Origin: Melanopsichium pennsylvanicum | Lineage: Eukaryota > Basidiomycota > Ustilaginomycetes > Ustilaginales | Assembly: GCA_900208305.1 (NCBI GenBank) | Contig: OAPG01000001.1 | Location: 2,294,001 to 2,358,000, forward strand | Length of the DNA stretch: 64,000 nucleotides | Reading direction: 5' to 3' | Shown: in pieces, positions 41,601-51,376 of the stretch | How positions within the stretch are numbered: the first letter of the stretch is position 1 | Layout: the number at the start of each line of letters is the position of its first letter | Notes under the pieces: model-generated | What the model saw: only the letters and a program-made list of their open reading frames with translations | Told to the model about the DNA's origin: nothing | Database searches by the model: none | Position numbers and translations under genes: made by a program

Positions 41601-44600
41601 GATGAGCTGCTTAGGAATCTGTCGCGCACTCGTGGAGGGTAAGGAAGCTCGCTGCGTGGATGTATTGAGCACGAGTTCAGCGCGCTGAACGATGCGGTAG
41701 AAGTCCGCGCTTCTTCCACTGCGAGGGTCGATCTGACAACAGCGAATGGCCTCGTACAGAGGCAACGCTACTCCGAAGGGGAGCTTCCTCAGTCTCTCGA
41801 GGTCGAGTCCGTGCGAGATCATGCTTTCGACCACAGCGGTCGAAAGATGCTGGCGCCCCGGATGTGCCTGTCTGAACACGGTAAATGTTCGGAGCACTGC
41901 GTCCAGCAGAGGAAATGCGGCGGCAACGTGCTGAACTGAGAAAGCTGCGGAGCCGGAACCAAACTTGATCCAGCTCTGACACGAAAATATCTGGTCGGCG
42001 ATGCCAGACCCCATTCCAAGAAGCACGCGATAAAGGTCGATGGGCGGTGCGTTGATCATTCTCCCCGCATCGTTCAGACTCTCAATCTCTATCACGAGCT
42101 CGCGACTTCCGAGCTCCTGATAGGACGGGAAGCGGCAACGGAAAGCCTCGGTCCAGGCAGAAGCTCGACAATCAGATGCAAATGCAGTAGCAAGATCCGC
42201 GATCTTGCCGACTTCGGCCGCTGGATGCGAAGTGTCGAGGTGTGTCTCCTCTGCAAACAGGTAAAGCGCCAGCAGGATTGACTCTGCCTCAGTCCTTTCC
42301 AAAGTATTTTCAGTCTTGCTTGTTTCTCCGTCCATCGTTGCATGGAGGGTAGGAGCTAATGGGACGAGATTCGATAAGAGCGGGTCGTCTCCAAAGAGTT
42401 GATGCGCTCTTGAGCAAAGCTCCGTGTCGGAGTGGCCGTGCGTACCGGAGTCCGCCGAATGTCGTGGCGGTGATGCGAGGGCACGAAGAAAGGCTGACCA
42501 GTCCTCATCGACTGCGGCGCGTCCATACCTCCGGGGTCGCTCGTCGCCGAAAAGGAAGCGCTGCTGGATCCATCGGGTTTTGATCTTTGCCGAAAGCTTA
42601 CTGGGCAGTACCTGGTTCAAGGTCCGTAGTAATCGCGTGGTGGTCGGACATCTTGGTCGAAAATCGATGTCGACGTCGACGTCGACTCGCTGCATCGATC
42701 CTGTTGACACGAGCCGAAGGCTCCTGCTCGGATGTTGAGACAGCGCCTCAGAGTGAGTGGGAGAGCCGGCAAGTACGCGCATGGCCTGCTTCAGAGGCCC
42801 AGAAGAGCTGATATCGAGTGGTCGTGATACCGAGGATGGCGGATTGAAGTGGAGTTGTATGCCTCCAGACGGTGATATGGTCACGACTTCGGTCGAGTTT
42901 GACACCAGAGACCTCACAGGCACGGCAGAGCAGTACGGCATGGTTGCAGATGCCAATGTCTTGCTCGGCATTCTGCAGAAAGGCAAATTCCGAGATCGAT
43001 CTGCGATGCCCAAGCATTGATAGCCGAGACGTCGGCAGAAGGTCTGCTTTGTGAACGGCACTGACAAGAAAAGGTAAGCAGCATCAGGATCGTCGCGCTC
43101 GAAACGAGCGCTGCTCACTTGCACCGCAGCCGCGTCCAGACTTGTGGCCACAGCAGGTATCTTGATCTCGTCCAGAAGGCATACGCATGCAAAGCTCCGT
43201 GCGAAGCTGTCCATGTCGGCAATCCGTGCCAGGTCCACATCGTCGTCCTCGGCAAGGCCGCTCTCTGCATCCATGGCATCCGCGCGGATAGGGTCGGCAA
43301 TGTTGCCGGTGATGGCAGATGTGAGGCGGCCCATGTCCATGCTGGTCTCGAGGCGAGACAGGCTCATGGAAGGTCTCGACTTGATTGCAGACGATGCTGG
43401 GCGATTCGATGTCCGAGGGCCGGCATAGGGTGTGCGGGCAGCTGCTTGTGAATTGCGGCGTAGGCGGGCTGCCGAGGTCGCGTTGGCGGTGATATGTATG
43501 CTCGTCCCACTAGCGCCTAGCTCTTCCATCATGGCATCGTGTTGGTAGGCTTGCGATTGAAGCCGAAGGCCATCTGCGGTATGGGAGATACTACCGAGGG
43601 TGCGATCTCGTCCCTGGCTCGCTTGATCGTCCTTGCGACCTGCCGCTCTACGGTCGACAGCGCCGGTGTGCATGGCATTGATCCGCCGACTTCGACCGTT
43701 TGGATCCCTTCCCATGTTCGCCGAGGTCAATCCACTGCTGCGTCTAGCCATCTCCAGACGAGAACTTCTACGCACGTTAGAAGGGAAGCCTCTGCCGAGA
43801 GCCGTGCTGCTCGTTGTGGCTGCCAGTGTATCTGTCAACCCGCGAGATCCATTTGTTGACGGGCGTTGAATGTCATCGTGATGTTGAGGCGCGAGTGCGT
43901 GCATCCCCTCGGCTCCGTCCGACCTGCCACCGGCGGTAGCATTGCTGAGAGTCGAGTGGATGCGAGGTGTGGAGAGTAACGTTGCCGTCGCTTCGAAGGC
44001 GCTGGATCTTGCAGCGAAAGAATAAACACGGATCGCAGAGTTTTTCCGACTGGTGGTGACGACGAACTGGGGGAAGCGCTCGTCATCTTCCGTGGAAACG
44101 AAGGTGATGGTCTCATCCATCTCGCCAAAGGGAGACCCGGGGCCATGCGTCATGGGTTTCGGTTCTTTCGCAGGCGAAGGTGCGAACGAGAGCTGTGGAA
44201 AGCGATCAACGGGAACGAGATCGTCGTAGCATCGTGACAAATAGAACACCGTCGGCAAAAGCCGTGAGGAATCTTCGTAAAGTTGCGATTTAGAAGATTG
44301 GTCTGTGTCGTCGAGAAGATGGGAGACGCTGTAGCTCGAGAGCGACGAGTTGCTGATGTCGGGGAAGGGATAGCCGGTACCTGATTGCGTAGAAGATGGC
44401 GCTGCGGGTCGCTTCAAGTGGGCAGCAATTCGCACGTCTTCTGATTCGATCTGACGCTGAACTAGGAAGCCCACGGGAGCAGGGAAAGCCTTGGCGAAGC
44501 GGAAGGGGAGGTCCATATCGACTTGCTCTCCGAGACCAGGAAAGTGGATGTGAATGGCCTGTTCGAAGAACACGCAGAGCGCTCTTGCAGGTGGATGAGG

Positions 44601-45005
44601 ATGCTGATTGGCTCGTACCTTCCCGGGAGCCAGCTGGATGGTGTCTGGTGAGCTGACATGGAACAGCGTCCAGAAGGCTTGCAACACTGGGGCCGCGAAA
44701 GAAAAGGTGCGCATGAGTATGCTGCCCCTCGTCCATGTGAGTTGGTCATCTTGCCATTGGAGCTCATCTTTGGCCAAGTCGCCCTTGTCGGCGGAGTCGT
44801 GCCGTTGGTGTTTGGATGATCCAGATTCGTTGTGAGGTGCAGCCGCAACAAATGATCCCGAGGAAGTTGCGGTGGAGCGAGCGCGAACCTTTTGGAGTCG
44901 TGTGAGCAGCTCTGATGGCTGACAAGTCAGCGCATCGTCCCATGCAATTGGCACGGGCCGAGTACGGGCCCGAACTCTTTGACTGATCAGCTGAGCCGCT
45001 GACAT
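38664..45005 (-). CDS. APC1: Anaphase-promoting complex subunit 1
   Basis: A single exon of 2113 codons from the ATG at 45005. The N-terminal third is a beta-rich region with long Ser-rich insertions. The C-terminal half carries the repeated proteasome/cyclosome (PC) units, alternating GLLAMGLVFLGS, ALALGLVYLGKG, AALAFGLIYMRSG, AYFAIGLKYAGS and MALGLLFLGGGR over about residues 1330-1690. APC1 is the largest scaffold subunit of the APC/C ubiquitin ligase, which marks securin and cyclins for degradation. The low-complexity segment between residues 350 and 560 contains many Ser-Arg pairs, a usual place for mitotic phosphorylation. Divergent from the E2 gene UBC7. Confidence 0.92.
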   Translation of the reverse strand: MSAAQLISQRVRARTRPVPIAWDDALTCQPSELLTRLQKVRARSTATSSGSFVAAAPHNESGSSKHQRHDSADKGDLAKDELQWQDDQLTWTRGSILMRTFSFAAPVLQAFWTLFHVSSPDTIQLAPGKVRANQHPHPPARALCVFFEQAIHIHFPGLGEQVDMDLPFRFAKAFPAPVGFLVQRQIESEDVRIAAHLKRPAAPSSTQSGTGYPFPDISNSSLSSYSVSHLLDDTDQSSKSQLYEDSSRLLPTVFYLSRCYDDLVPVDRFPQLSFAPSPAKEPKPMTHGPGSPFGEMDETITFVSTEDDERFPQFVVTTSRKNSAIRVYSFAARSSAFEATATLLSTPRIHSTLSNATAGGRSDGAEGMHALAPQHHDDIQRPSTNGSRGLTDTLAATTSSTALGRGFPSNVRRSSRLEMARRSSGLTSANMGRDPNGRSRRINAMHTGAVDRRAAGRKDDQASQGRDRTLGSISHTADGLRLQSQAYQHDAMMEELGASGTSIHITANATSAARLRRNSQAAARTPYAGPRTSNRPASSAIKSRPSMSLSRLETSMDMGRLTSAITGNIADPIRADAMDAESGLAEDDDVDLARIADMDSFARSFACVCLLDEIKIPAVATSLDAAAVQVSSARFERDDPDAAYLFLSVPFTKQTFCRRLGYQCLGIADRSRNLPFCRMPSKTLASATMPYCSAVPVRSLVSNSTEVVTISPSGGIQLHFNPPSSVSRPLDISSSGPLKQAMRVLAGSPTHSEALSQHPSRSLRLVSTGSMQRVDVDVDIDFRPRCPTTTRLLRTLNQVLPSKLSAKIKTRWIQQRFLFGDERPRRYGRAAVDEDWSAFLRALASPPRHSADSGTHGHSDTELCSRAHQLFGDDPLLSNLVPLAPTLHATMDGETSKTENTLERTEAESILLALYLFAEETHLDTSHPAAEVGKIADLATAFASDCRASAWTEAFRCRFPSYQELGSRELVIEIESLNDAGRMINAPPIDLYRVLLGMGSGIADQIFSCQSWIKFGSGSAAFSVQHVAAAFPLLDAVLRTFTVFRQAHPGRQHLSTAVVESMISHGLDLERLRKLPFGVALPLYEAIRCCQIDPRSGRSADFYRIVQRAELVLNTSTQRASLPSTSARQIPKQLIRTLPEDAPLDAICAQLFSRDFRLRDVVAMLRTDAVNSVYVAEGENQTEAAITEQHNAAVAAIGERTKALPAGRAMLFMSSRPFSSTHKWRISPICLAVKVRPRGTTIGPDTRAESAGLDWPEFHNGVASVLELDLTANVNVDSKWIFAHLGEQVNARHAGFLFGLGLMKQLPTLTPVHVFRYLKMRNNLLTTGFLLGMAVSTVGTADPTARHLIGMQLTAFLPPGSAPLNLSTITQAAGLLAMGLVFLGSNHRWTAKRMLEQIGATESPIPDVQSQHREAYSVSAALALGLVYLGKGRCDGMKSLPDKRIVARLVHLVKGSGDTLDATSLADNSRPCDTSKEEPEMNLTSAPAALAFGLIYMRSGCQTIANIMAPPQAPRELDLLRPDVLLVHTLARSLILWESIEPTKKWLASVLPDWMQKRIDSGKTLSEVAQLAQINMQAGAYFAIGLKYAGSMNQKARDCLWEQLEKLDRQVKVQTASFFSKIRKAAAQSALDQVKISLAMVLAGSGDVDLLRHLRRAHGDVDGETCYGSHMATHMALGLLFLGGGRFTLGASDVAIAALLISFLPPFPRWSGDNRAHLQAFRHLWYLAIEPRLLVATDVDTDELVSLPVRVVDGSGASTKHRAFTPLLLSNQRLSGPIESVSSRYWPASIDSRTAAEQNTTLASSAASIARATNPSTSQILFVKRKTAHLDYLVDPHGSRSLSSRALETAPMDASADVTELVGTGASELREAMRGFTAAGKHRELVRSLGNLSESSTADKTDIMAPWMRTMVMDCLAMDKMYILPTYASILQLEQGIVQGSRAWLKHHRDLCFADDFYQQHYERLFPGHMRDSSKQWRLIQPDLLERLRRQAQRQGQALYENDFWMRETIFCYLTGLQDTISDKALDYLEAADFWSALIAGEVPSATEVRSLVDEIDQWISWSIDDDTQEDEVKARISMITDTAFGGARRPPWTSYILDHIVEGLIERNVSRG

Positions 45006-46041
45006 TTTCGGAAAATGGCAAGGCTGTAGTCGGCAAGATGTTATCGTGTTGGAAAGCTGTGATGCATTCCGAGCAGCTTTGGAGAGGCGATGAGGGGTCA
45101 GGTGCCTTGCAGATCACTTCATTTCGAGGCCGAGTATCGCATCTTCTGAGCGTGAAAAGGGGTGCGCTTTATGGTCGGAGCAAGGTGGTGGGAAGCATTG
45201 GTGATGAATACAAAGCCATGCTGCTCTTGTATCTCACAGCTTTGTGTGCATCTAGGAAAAAGTGACACACACCCTTAGCACGTCGCGACCCTGTTGTTCT
45301 CACGTCTTGCCTCCACTCTGGTCGCGGGCGCAGTCAAACAACCTTGTGCATTCATCCTGCTCTAACAGGGAAGCTGTTCGCAAAATATGTGCTGATGTGG
45401 TAGTTGAGCCATGCCATTGACCGCTGAAAGAGCAGCCGCAGAGGCCTTGTATCGAGTCGCATAGCACCCCTATTCATGTTTGTATGATTCGAGTGTGATG
45501 GGCAGCAAATGATTTTGGATGGGGTCGCGCAGCATGACCTACAAAGTCACACACATGCACGGCATTGAGCGTGTGACTTGAGAGAGAGGTGTGCATCCCA
45601 GCTCGGATTTTTGGCGAAAAGGGCACCTGCCACTCGCTTCCGTCTCCAAACTTTACCGCAACTCAAGAGGCTGGCCTACAACTTCCTCAACCTTCTTCAC
45701 CATCAAACAACTCAGCACCTAGCATCTCTGTAAAGCACCGACGCCTGTTTATCCTTTTTCCTACTCGCATCACCTTCAGGCTGCGTCTGTCCGTCAACAA
45801 GTAACCGCTCAAAGTCGCCACAGCACGCTCTAGCCTCTCCGTCCCTTAGCGTCCCCCGACTCAGCTCGCCGGTTACCACACATTCACACACACGATCCAG
45901 CTCTCCCAGAAACAAATTACTTTCCAAGTCGCAGCAAGCGGACAAGCTGATCGAAGCTGTCGAAGCTGTCAAGTCGACTCCTGCGCAGTTCGTTCGTGAA
46001 CCCCTGCGATAAGCAATCAGTCATATTGACATTTCACAATA
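45006..46041. promoter_or_regulatory. Divergent upstream region APC1 / UBC7
   Basis: 1.04 kb between the two start codons. The UBC7 side (45640-45970) is rich in C and T, as expected of a 5' UTR. No gene or specific site recognised. Confidence 0.5.
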
Positions 46042-46667
46042 ATGACTTCGTCACCAGCGGGTAACACTCTTCTCCTCAAGCGACAGCTCACCGAGCTCCG
46101 CAAACGACCTGTCGATGGCTTCAGCGCCGGTCTCAAAGACGAAAGCAACCTTTACGAATGGGAAATCATGATCATCGGGCCGAACGATACATTGTACGAA
46201 GGCGGCTTCTTGAAAGCCGAGTTGACATTCCCACCAGAGTATCCTCTTCTTCCGCCCAAGATGAAGTTCATCACCCCCATGTGGCATCCCAACATTTATT
46301 CCGATGGAACCGTCTGCATTTCCATCTTGCATGCTCCTGGCAAGGACGAGTGGGGCTACGAAGATGCTAGCGAGCGTTGGCTTCCTGTGCACACTGTAGA
46401 ATCGATCGTAAGTAAAGTGACTTTGACATGCCACGGCCGTGCATATAAGCTCGTTTGAATGTTATACTGATGCTTGCATGCACGCTCGTTTCGCGCTCTC
46501 GATCCTTCTAGCTCATTTCTGTCATCAGCCTGCTCTCTGCCGAGGTGCCCAACACGGACTCCCCAGCAAACATCGATGCCGCAAAGCAGGTCAGGGAAGA
46601 CATTGCCGGCTACAAGAAGAAAGTACGCAGACTCGTGAGGCAATCTGCCGAGGAGGCCTTCGACTAA
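46042..46667 (+). CDS. UBC7: Ubiquitin-conjugating enzyme E2, UBC7/UBE2G type, two exons
   Basis: Exon 1 is 46042-46407 and exon 2 is 46512-46667; the 104 bp intron starts GTAAGT and ends CTAG. The product has 173 residues. The catalytic cysteine is Cys92 in GTVCISIL, with the HPN triad ([10 protein letters not shown]) before it. After it comes the 13-residue acidic loop ([13 protein letters not shown]) that marks the UBC7/UBE2G/CDC34 branch. The C-terminal helices ([25 protein letters not shown]) match human UBE2G1 closely. UBC7-type E2s serve ER-associated degradation with Hrd1/Doa10 and need a Cue1-like partner in yeast. Human UBE2G1 also works with cullin ligases, so ERAD alone is not proven. 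Confidence 0.94.
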
Positions 46668-47042
46668 ACGCTTGATCAACTCTGCTCACATAGCCTCTGC
46701 GCCTCGTTTCAGTCCCGTCCTAGATTCATGCCACTTGGTCTCTTTCAACACTGTGTTCTTATCAAACTATGTACTATCAGCACTGTCTTCTTCTTATCTG
46801 ACATATACGACCCAGATTGTGAGACAAAGGGCTCCGCTCTCACAATCCTGCTTCTCGTTCAGTACCAACTAAGATGGAGCAGAAAGAACAGGTTGCAGGG
46901 GTGCTGCGACAACGGCATCTAGTGTTACAGAGTAGTGATACAAGGACGAGGCTGACCAGTGTAAAAGTGAAGGAAGAGTCGGCCTTAGAGACCACCGAGA
47001 CTGAGGAAAACCGAGACTGGGGGAAACCGAGACTGGGGGAAC
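46668..47042. other. Convergent 3' intergenic region, UBC7 / CAF1
   Basis: 375 bp between stops facing each other. A direct repeat GAGACTGGGGGAA lies at about 47012-47040 (GAGACTGGGGGAAACC followed by GAGACTGGGGGAACTC). No gene seen. Confidence 0.5.
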
Positions 47043-48082
47043 TCAGCGCTCGGTGGAAGTACTGAGACTCGACTTGAACGGACTGCCAAAGTTGGATCCG
47101 TAGCCGCCGGCTGCGGCGTATCCGCCCGAGACCGAGCGCGGAATCGAAGTAGCATCGTGGAAACTCTGAACCGACACGGGTCGGCCATGGCTGTAGTGAA
47201 CCATTCCATTGACATGCGACGAGCTCGAAGAGAACCCATAGAGGCATCCAAGGTATTTGGAATCATCGATTGAGCCATCAAAGTACTTTTGTCGCATCTT
47301 GAAGAAGGTGGTCGCGGTGAGCAGGCTGTCGCTTCCGGCCTGGTGCTGCTGGCCGATTCGACTGACTTGGAGGTCGTCTGCGACATCTTGCAAGCCACCT
47401 TTCAGAGTCTTGCAGCTCCTCATGAGAAATTTGATGTCGTAGATGCACGGGAACCAAACGCGGAGTAGTGCAAAGAAGTCGGCTTCTTGGGCCGGTAGAG
47501 GACTACATGTGACCACTTTGAGCAGGTAGCCAAAGTCGTACCCGCTGTGGAATGAGACCCACTTGACATCGTCAAACAGTGCAAGACCAGACGTGATGAG
47601 AAGCTCGCCAAAGTGCTCGACGTCGATCCCCATCCTTTCGTGTCGGTCAAAATCCAACCCAGCTTTTGTCAACAGGTCCAAAGAGTCGGGTGCACACATG
47701 TCATCGTTGATGCTGAACCGAAAGTTGAATTGCCAAGTGCAAACATCGGGCGGCAGATTTCCGTTCTCATCGCATAGGGTGATGCCGAGTTGGATCAGCT
47801 TGAGAAGATCGACGTTACAGCGGAGCGTTTGATAGTGGTAGTCAGATGAACCCTTGAATGTTCCTATTGGTCTTGCGACGATACCGGGGAACTCGGTGTC
47901 CTGTGAGGATATACAGGGGAGCGGATTGTTTGAATACATCAGTATCTGCGTTTCATGAAAGCATCTCGATAGAAGTGCGCACTCACCATCGCAACATATG
48001 GGTATTTGTGGATGGTTTCTCGCAGCGATGCCATCTCAATCTCCAAATTTTCCGCCCATACTTCCCGTATTCTTCCCGCCAT
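47043..48082 (-). CDS. POP2: CCR4-NOT deadenylase subunit CAF1/POP2, two exons
   Basis: Exon 1 is 48082-47987 and exon 2 is 47900-47043; the 86 bp intron starts GTGAGT and ends ACAG. The product has 317 residues from the first ATG (MAGRIREVWAENLE). The DEDD-h nuclease residues are all visible: DTEFPG at the exon junction, FHSGYDFGYL in the middle and HQAGSDSLLT near residue 225. The enzyme shortens poly(A) tails as part of the CCR4-NOT complex. The C-terminal 60 residues are Ser/Gly-rich and vary in this family. The frame upstream of the ATG is open but only to a TTG at 48157; an additional 5' exon cannot be excluded. Divergent from RPN10. Confidence 0.93.
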
Positions 48083-48803
48083 GTTGACGTTATGTCGTAT
48101 CAGAGGTCGAGCCCAATCTGCACTAGTTTCCTGTTTCTTTCCAAAAGAAAAGTGCAAGGAGTACTGTTCCTAAGTGTAGGCCGGTTTCTTAGGGCTACGT
48201 CGAAGTAGGACCTCTGCTCTATTTATGCTAAATTTGGATGCTGAGTCGTCTGGCGATGAAGGAAACGGCGTTGTGATAATATGACAGGCTCCTGCTGTGC
48301 TTCTTCGGACTGCGGAAGTTGAGCGGTTTGTTGAGTTATAGCAGATACGGTTTATGGTGGTAAGAGCAAGTAGATTATAGTTCCCGCCAGCGTGTGTAGC
48401 AGCTGCGGTGATCGGGTGCGCCATGCCCAGTCTGAACTAGAAAGCGCAACTTCCGGAAACCGAAATTTGAGGGTTGGGTTGAGTCTGTGAATTCTGTCCG
48501 TGCTCCTGCCCTGATGTGCCTGTGTGTTTGCAAATGGCGCGTCTTGGCTCCACTTTTTGAAGACACGCAAGCGTTCAATACCAACTCACAGACCTTGCAC
48601 ATCATCTCCGTCATCTCGTACCAGCACACTTTCGCCCCCATCCGTCAACATCATTACACACCAACTTTATCGTGAAAGCAAACCATTCGTAAAACGGATC
48701 TTCACTCCTTCCGGTGACATTCCCACCATCTCAGCACCCGCAGACGCACAAAGCTACAGAAACATATCGGCCAGCTTCCGCCAGGCTTCTCATATCAGTC
48801 ACC
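48083..48803. promoter_or_regulatory. Divergent upstream region CAF1 / RPN10
   Basis: 721 bp between the start codons. Pyrimidine-rich segments precede RPN10 (48600-48790). No gene and no known site recognised. Confidence 0.5.
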
Positions 48804-50161
48804 ATGGTTCTCGAAGCGACCATGCTGGTGCTCGACAACTCCGAGTGGATGCGCAACGGAGACTATACGCCAACTCGATGGGAGGCGCAAGCCGACGCTG
48901 TCAGCATGATCTTTGATGCCAAGACCAACTCGAATCCAGAGAGCGAAGTTGGCCTGATGACAATGGCCGGGAAGAGCCCCGAAGTGCTCGTCACGCTCAC
49001 ACAGGATATTGGCAAGATCCTCGGTGCCCTCCACAGAAGCAAGATAGTTGGAAACGCCGACCTTGCTACCGGTATCAACGTCGCGTCGCTTGCGCTCAAG
49101 CATCGTCAAAATAAGAACCAGAGACAGAGAGTCGTCGTCTTCGTCGGCTCGCCCGTGGATCAAACCGAGGAGGACCTTGTCAAGCTGGGGAAGAAGCTTA
49201 AGAAGAACAACATCGCTGTGGACATTGTCAACTTTGGAGAGGATGGAGAGAACGAGGAGAAGCTGACCAAGTTCATTGATGCGGTCAACAGTGGAGAGAA
49301 CAGGTAAGTTGACTGATTTGACTGAACCTCTCTCGGCAGGACGATGCTGACCGAATGCTCTTCCTTTATCCGTGTCTGCGATTTCAGTCACCTTTTGAGC
49401 GTCCCGGCAGGCCCGCAGCTGCTCTCGGATATCATCCTATCTTCTCCAGTGCTTCAAGAGGAGGGCGGTGATTCCGGCGCCGGCCCCTCCGGCAGTGGCG
49501 GTGGAGGAAACCAGTTCGAGTTTGGCGTTGACCCGAGCATGGACCCTGAATTGGCTATGGTGAGTATTGATAGGAATTTGTGGATGCGAGTGCAGTCCTT
49601 GGCTTTCACTTGACCTCGCATGTTTTCTTTCGGATAATCAGACGAATCTCGAGCCGATAGCTGACATTTGATCTTATCTGCATATGTATTTGCTCATCAT
49701 CACAGGCATTGCGACTGTCACTTGAAGAAGAGCAAGCCCGTCAGAGGGCTAGCGAAGGCACTTCCGGCTCGCAAGCACCGACACTTGCCACCGTTTCGGA
49801 AGGAATCGAAGGCAACGCAGCAGCATTATCGGGTGCTTCCGCTGCACCAGCCGGGTTGGCCAGCAGTGGCTCCATGGTACTTCCAGGCGCTGAGTCGATC
49901 ACTGGCGAGGGACACAAGGCAGACGACCAGTCGGAAGAAGCCATGTTGCAAAAGGCGATCGCACTCTCGCAGGCCGGCGAGGCATCACACACAACTGACG
50001 AAGATGTCGACATGTCGTCGGCAGAACCGTCGTCTGGTGCTCGAGCGGTAGTGGCCGGGGCCGAAGGCGAGGAGGATGAGGAGATGGACGAAGATGAGGC
50101 AATCGCAAGGGCTATTCAAATGAGTCTGCAGGACGGCGATGGTGAAGACGAGAGCAAGTAG
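48804..50161 (+). CDS. RPN10: 26S proteasome regulatory subunit RPN10, three exons
   Basis: Exons 48804-49303, 49388-49559 and 49706-50161 encode 375 residues; the introns are 84 and 146 bp (GTAAGT...TCAG, GTGAGT...ACAG). A VWA domain fills residues 1-190, starting [20 protein letters not shown]. Three ubiquitin-interacting motifs follow: [13 protein letters not shown] (split by intron 2), [15 protein letters not shown] and [15 protein letters not shown]. Yeast RPN10 has one UIM and the human protein two, so three is at the upper end. RPN10 captures polyubiquitinated substrates on the 19S particle. The second exon carries a Gly/Ser linker ([12 protein letters not shown]) before the first UIM. 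Confidence 0.95.
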
Positions 50162-51376
50162 GGCATTCCCTTGCATGCAGATTGGACCCACGTCCCCGTC
50201 GGTATCACACTGAGAGCGATATCATTCATGCTCAAATGCGGTCGTCTTCGAAACATCGGTACTGTACGTGTGAGGCGCGTGGTGATGTGTGTGGCGATCG
50301 CAATGGTTAGTCAATCTGATGGTGAGAAAGCGTCAAAGTGTCAAAGCCTTCAAGAGTGTCCAGTGCTGTCTATTGCTTTTTCGGCATGACCACCCCTAGG
50401 CGGTGGCTCCGGTTAGTCGGTGCGTCGCATGAGCAGTAGATGACATGTGATAGTGAACATACCCTGCTGCTGCGCACAAGAGACAACGATGCCTGATGCC
50501 GGGCACGTATCTTGTTGCTAGAGGATCAGAGGCGGTCGACCTCGTGCCCCTGCAGACTCCAAGACCTGTTGTCCGCGCTGTGTAGACGGTACGACAGTTG
50601 CGGGGCTTCTATCAACCACGCTCCCCGTCAGATATCATGGCTGATTCCTTCTTAGCGGAACAAGCGCGACAGGCGCTTTTGAGGCAGATGCATGAGCGTG
50701 AGAAAGTGTCGAGTTTCGGTCTCTCTCCGACGTTTGTGAGAAAGTGTGACGGCCAAAAAATAGAATTCGTGGGAGACTCATACTCAACCTCTGATTCTGG
50801 CCATGTTGGTTAGCTCGGAACTTCGTGTATACGTGACTACTATACGCCTTCGATCTGAGACATATCAAGGAAACAGTGCAAGTTTCTCGTCGCTCCGTGC
50901 AGGTGGAGCTTCTTCCGTTCCCTTCATCACATCACATATCCTTTACTGTACAATCTGCACGGGCAGCAAACCTTATGAGCCAAAAGCAAGAATGCCTCTC
51001 AGGCCGGAAATAGGCAGATGGTTGAGCCTCGTGAGGCGTCCGTATTGTCTGCATTGGCTCCCATCTCAGCCCCACCAACTGGAGCTTGCTTCATTTAAAT
51101 GAAGCCTTTTTTCGAGGTCCCTTTCCCGTTTCCCCAGCCTCTTCTCCTGGGACGACGGATACTGTAGCTCTAGTCACCTGTTTTGTCCACTTCATAAGCC
51201 AGCGGCTCAGCAATCTCGTCTCTCGCTCAAGACCGTCCCCGTCATTTTGGAAGAGCGAGCCCACTTGCCCCGTGCGGCTATCGTCTTCATCTTTTACCAT
51301 TCATCCCACCGGTTTCGCTTTTCTCCAACACTCCTGCTGCTTCCTCTGAAGCTAAGGAGACGTTCTACCCATCATC
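50162..51376. other. Intergenic region RPN10 / RanBP2-type zinc-finger gene
   Basis: 1.2 kb with the RPN10 3' UTR and the promoter of the next gene. TACTGTAC is at 50944-50951. The sequence just before 51376 is C/T-rich. A frame at 50598-50813 has no family signal. Confidence 0.5.
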
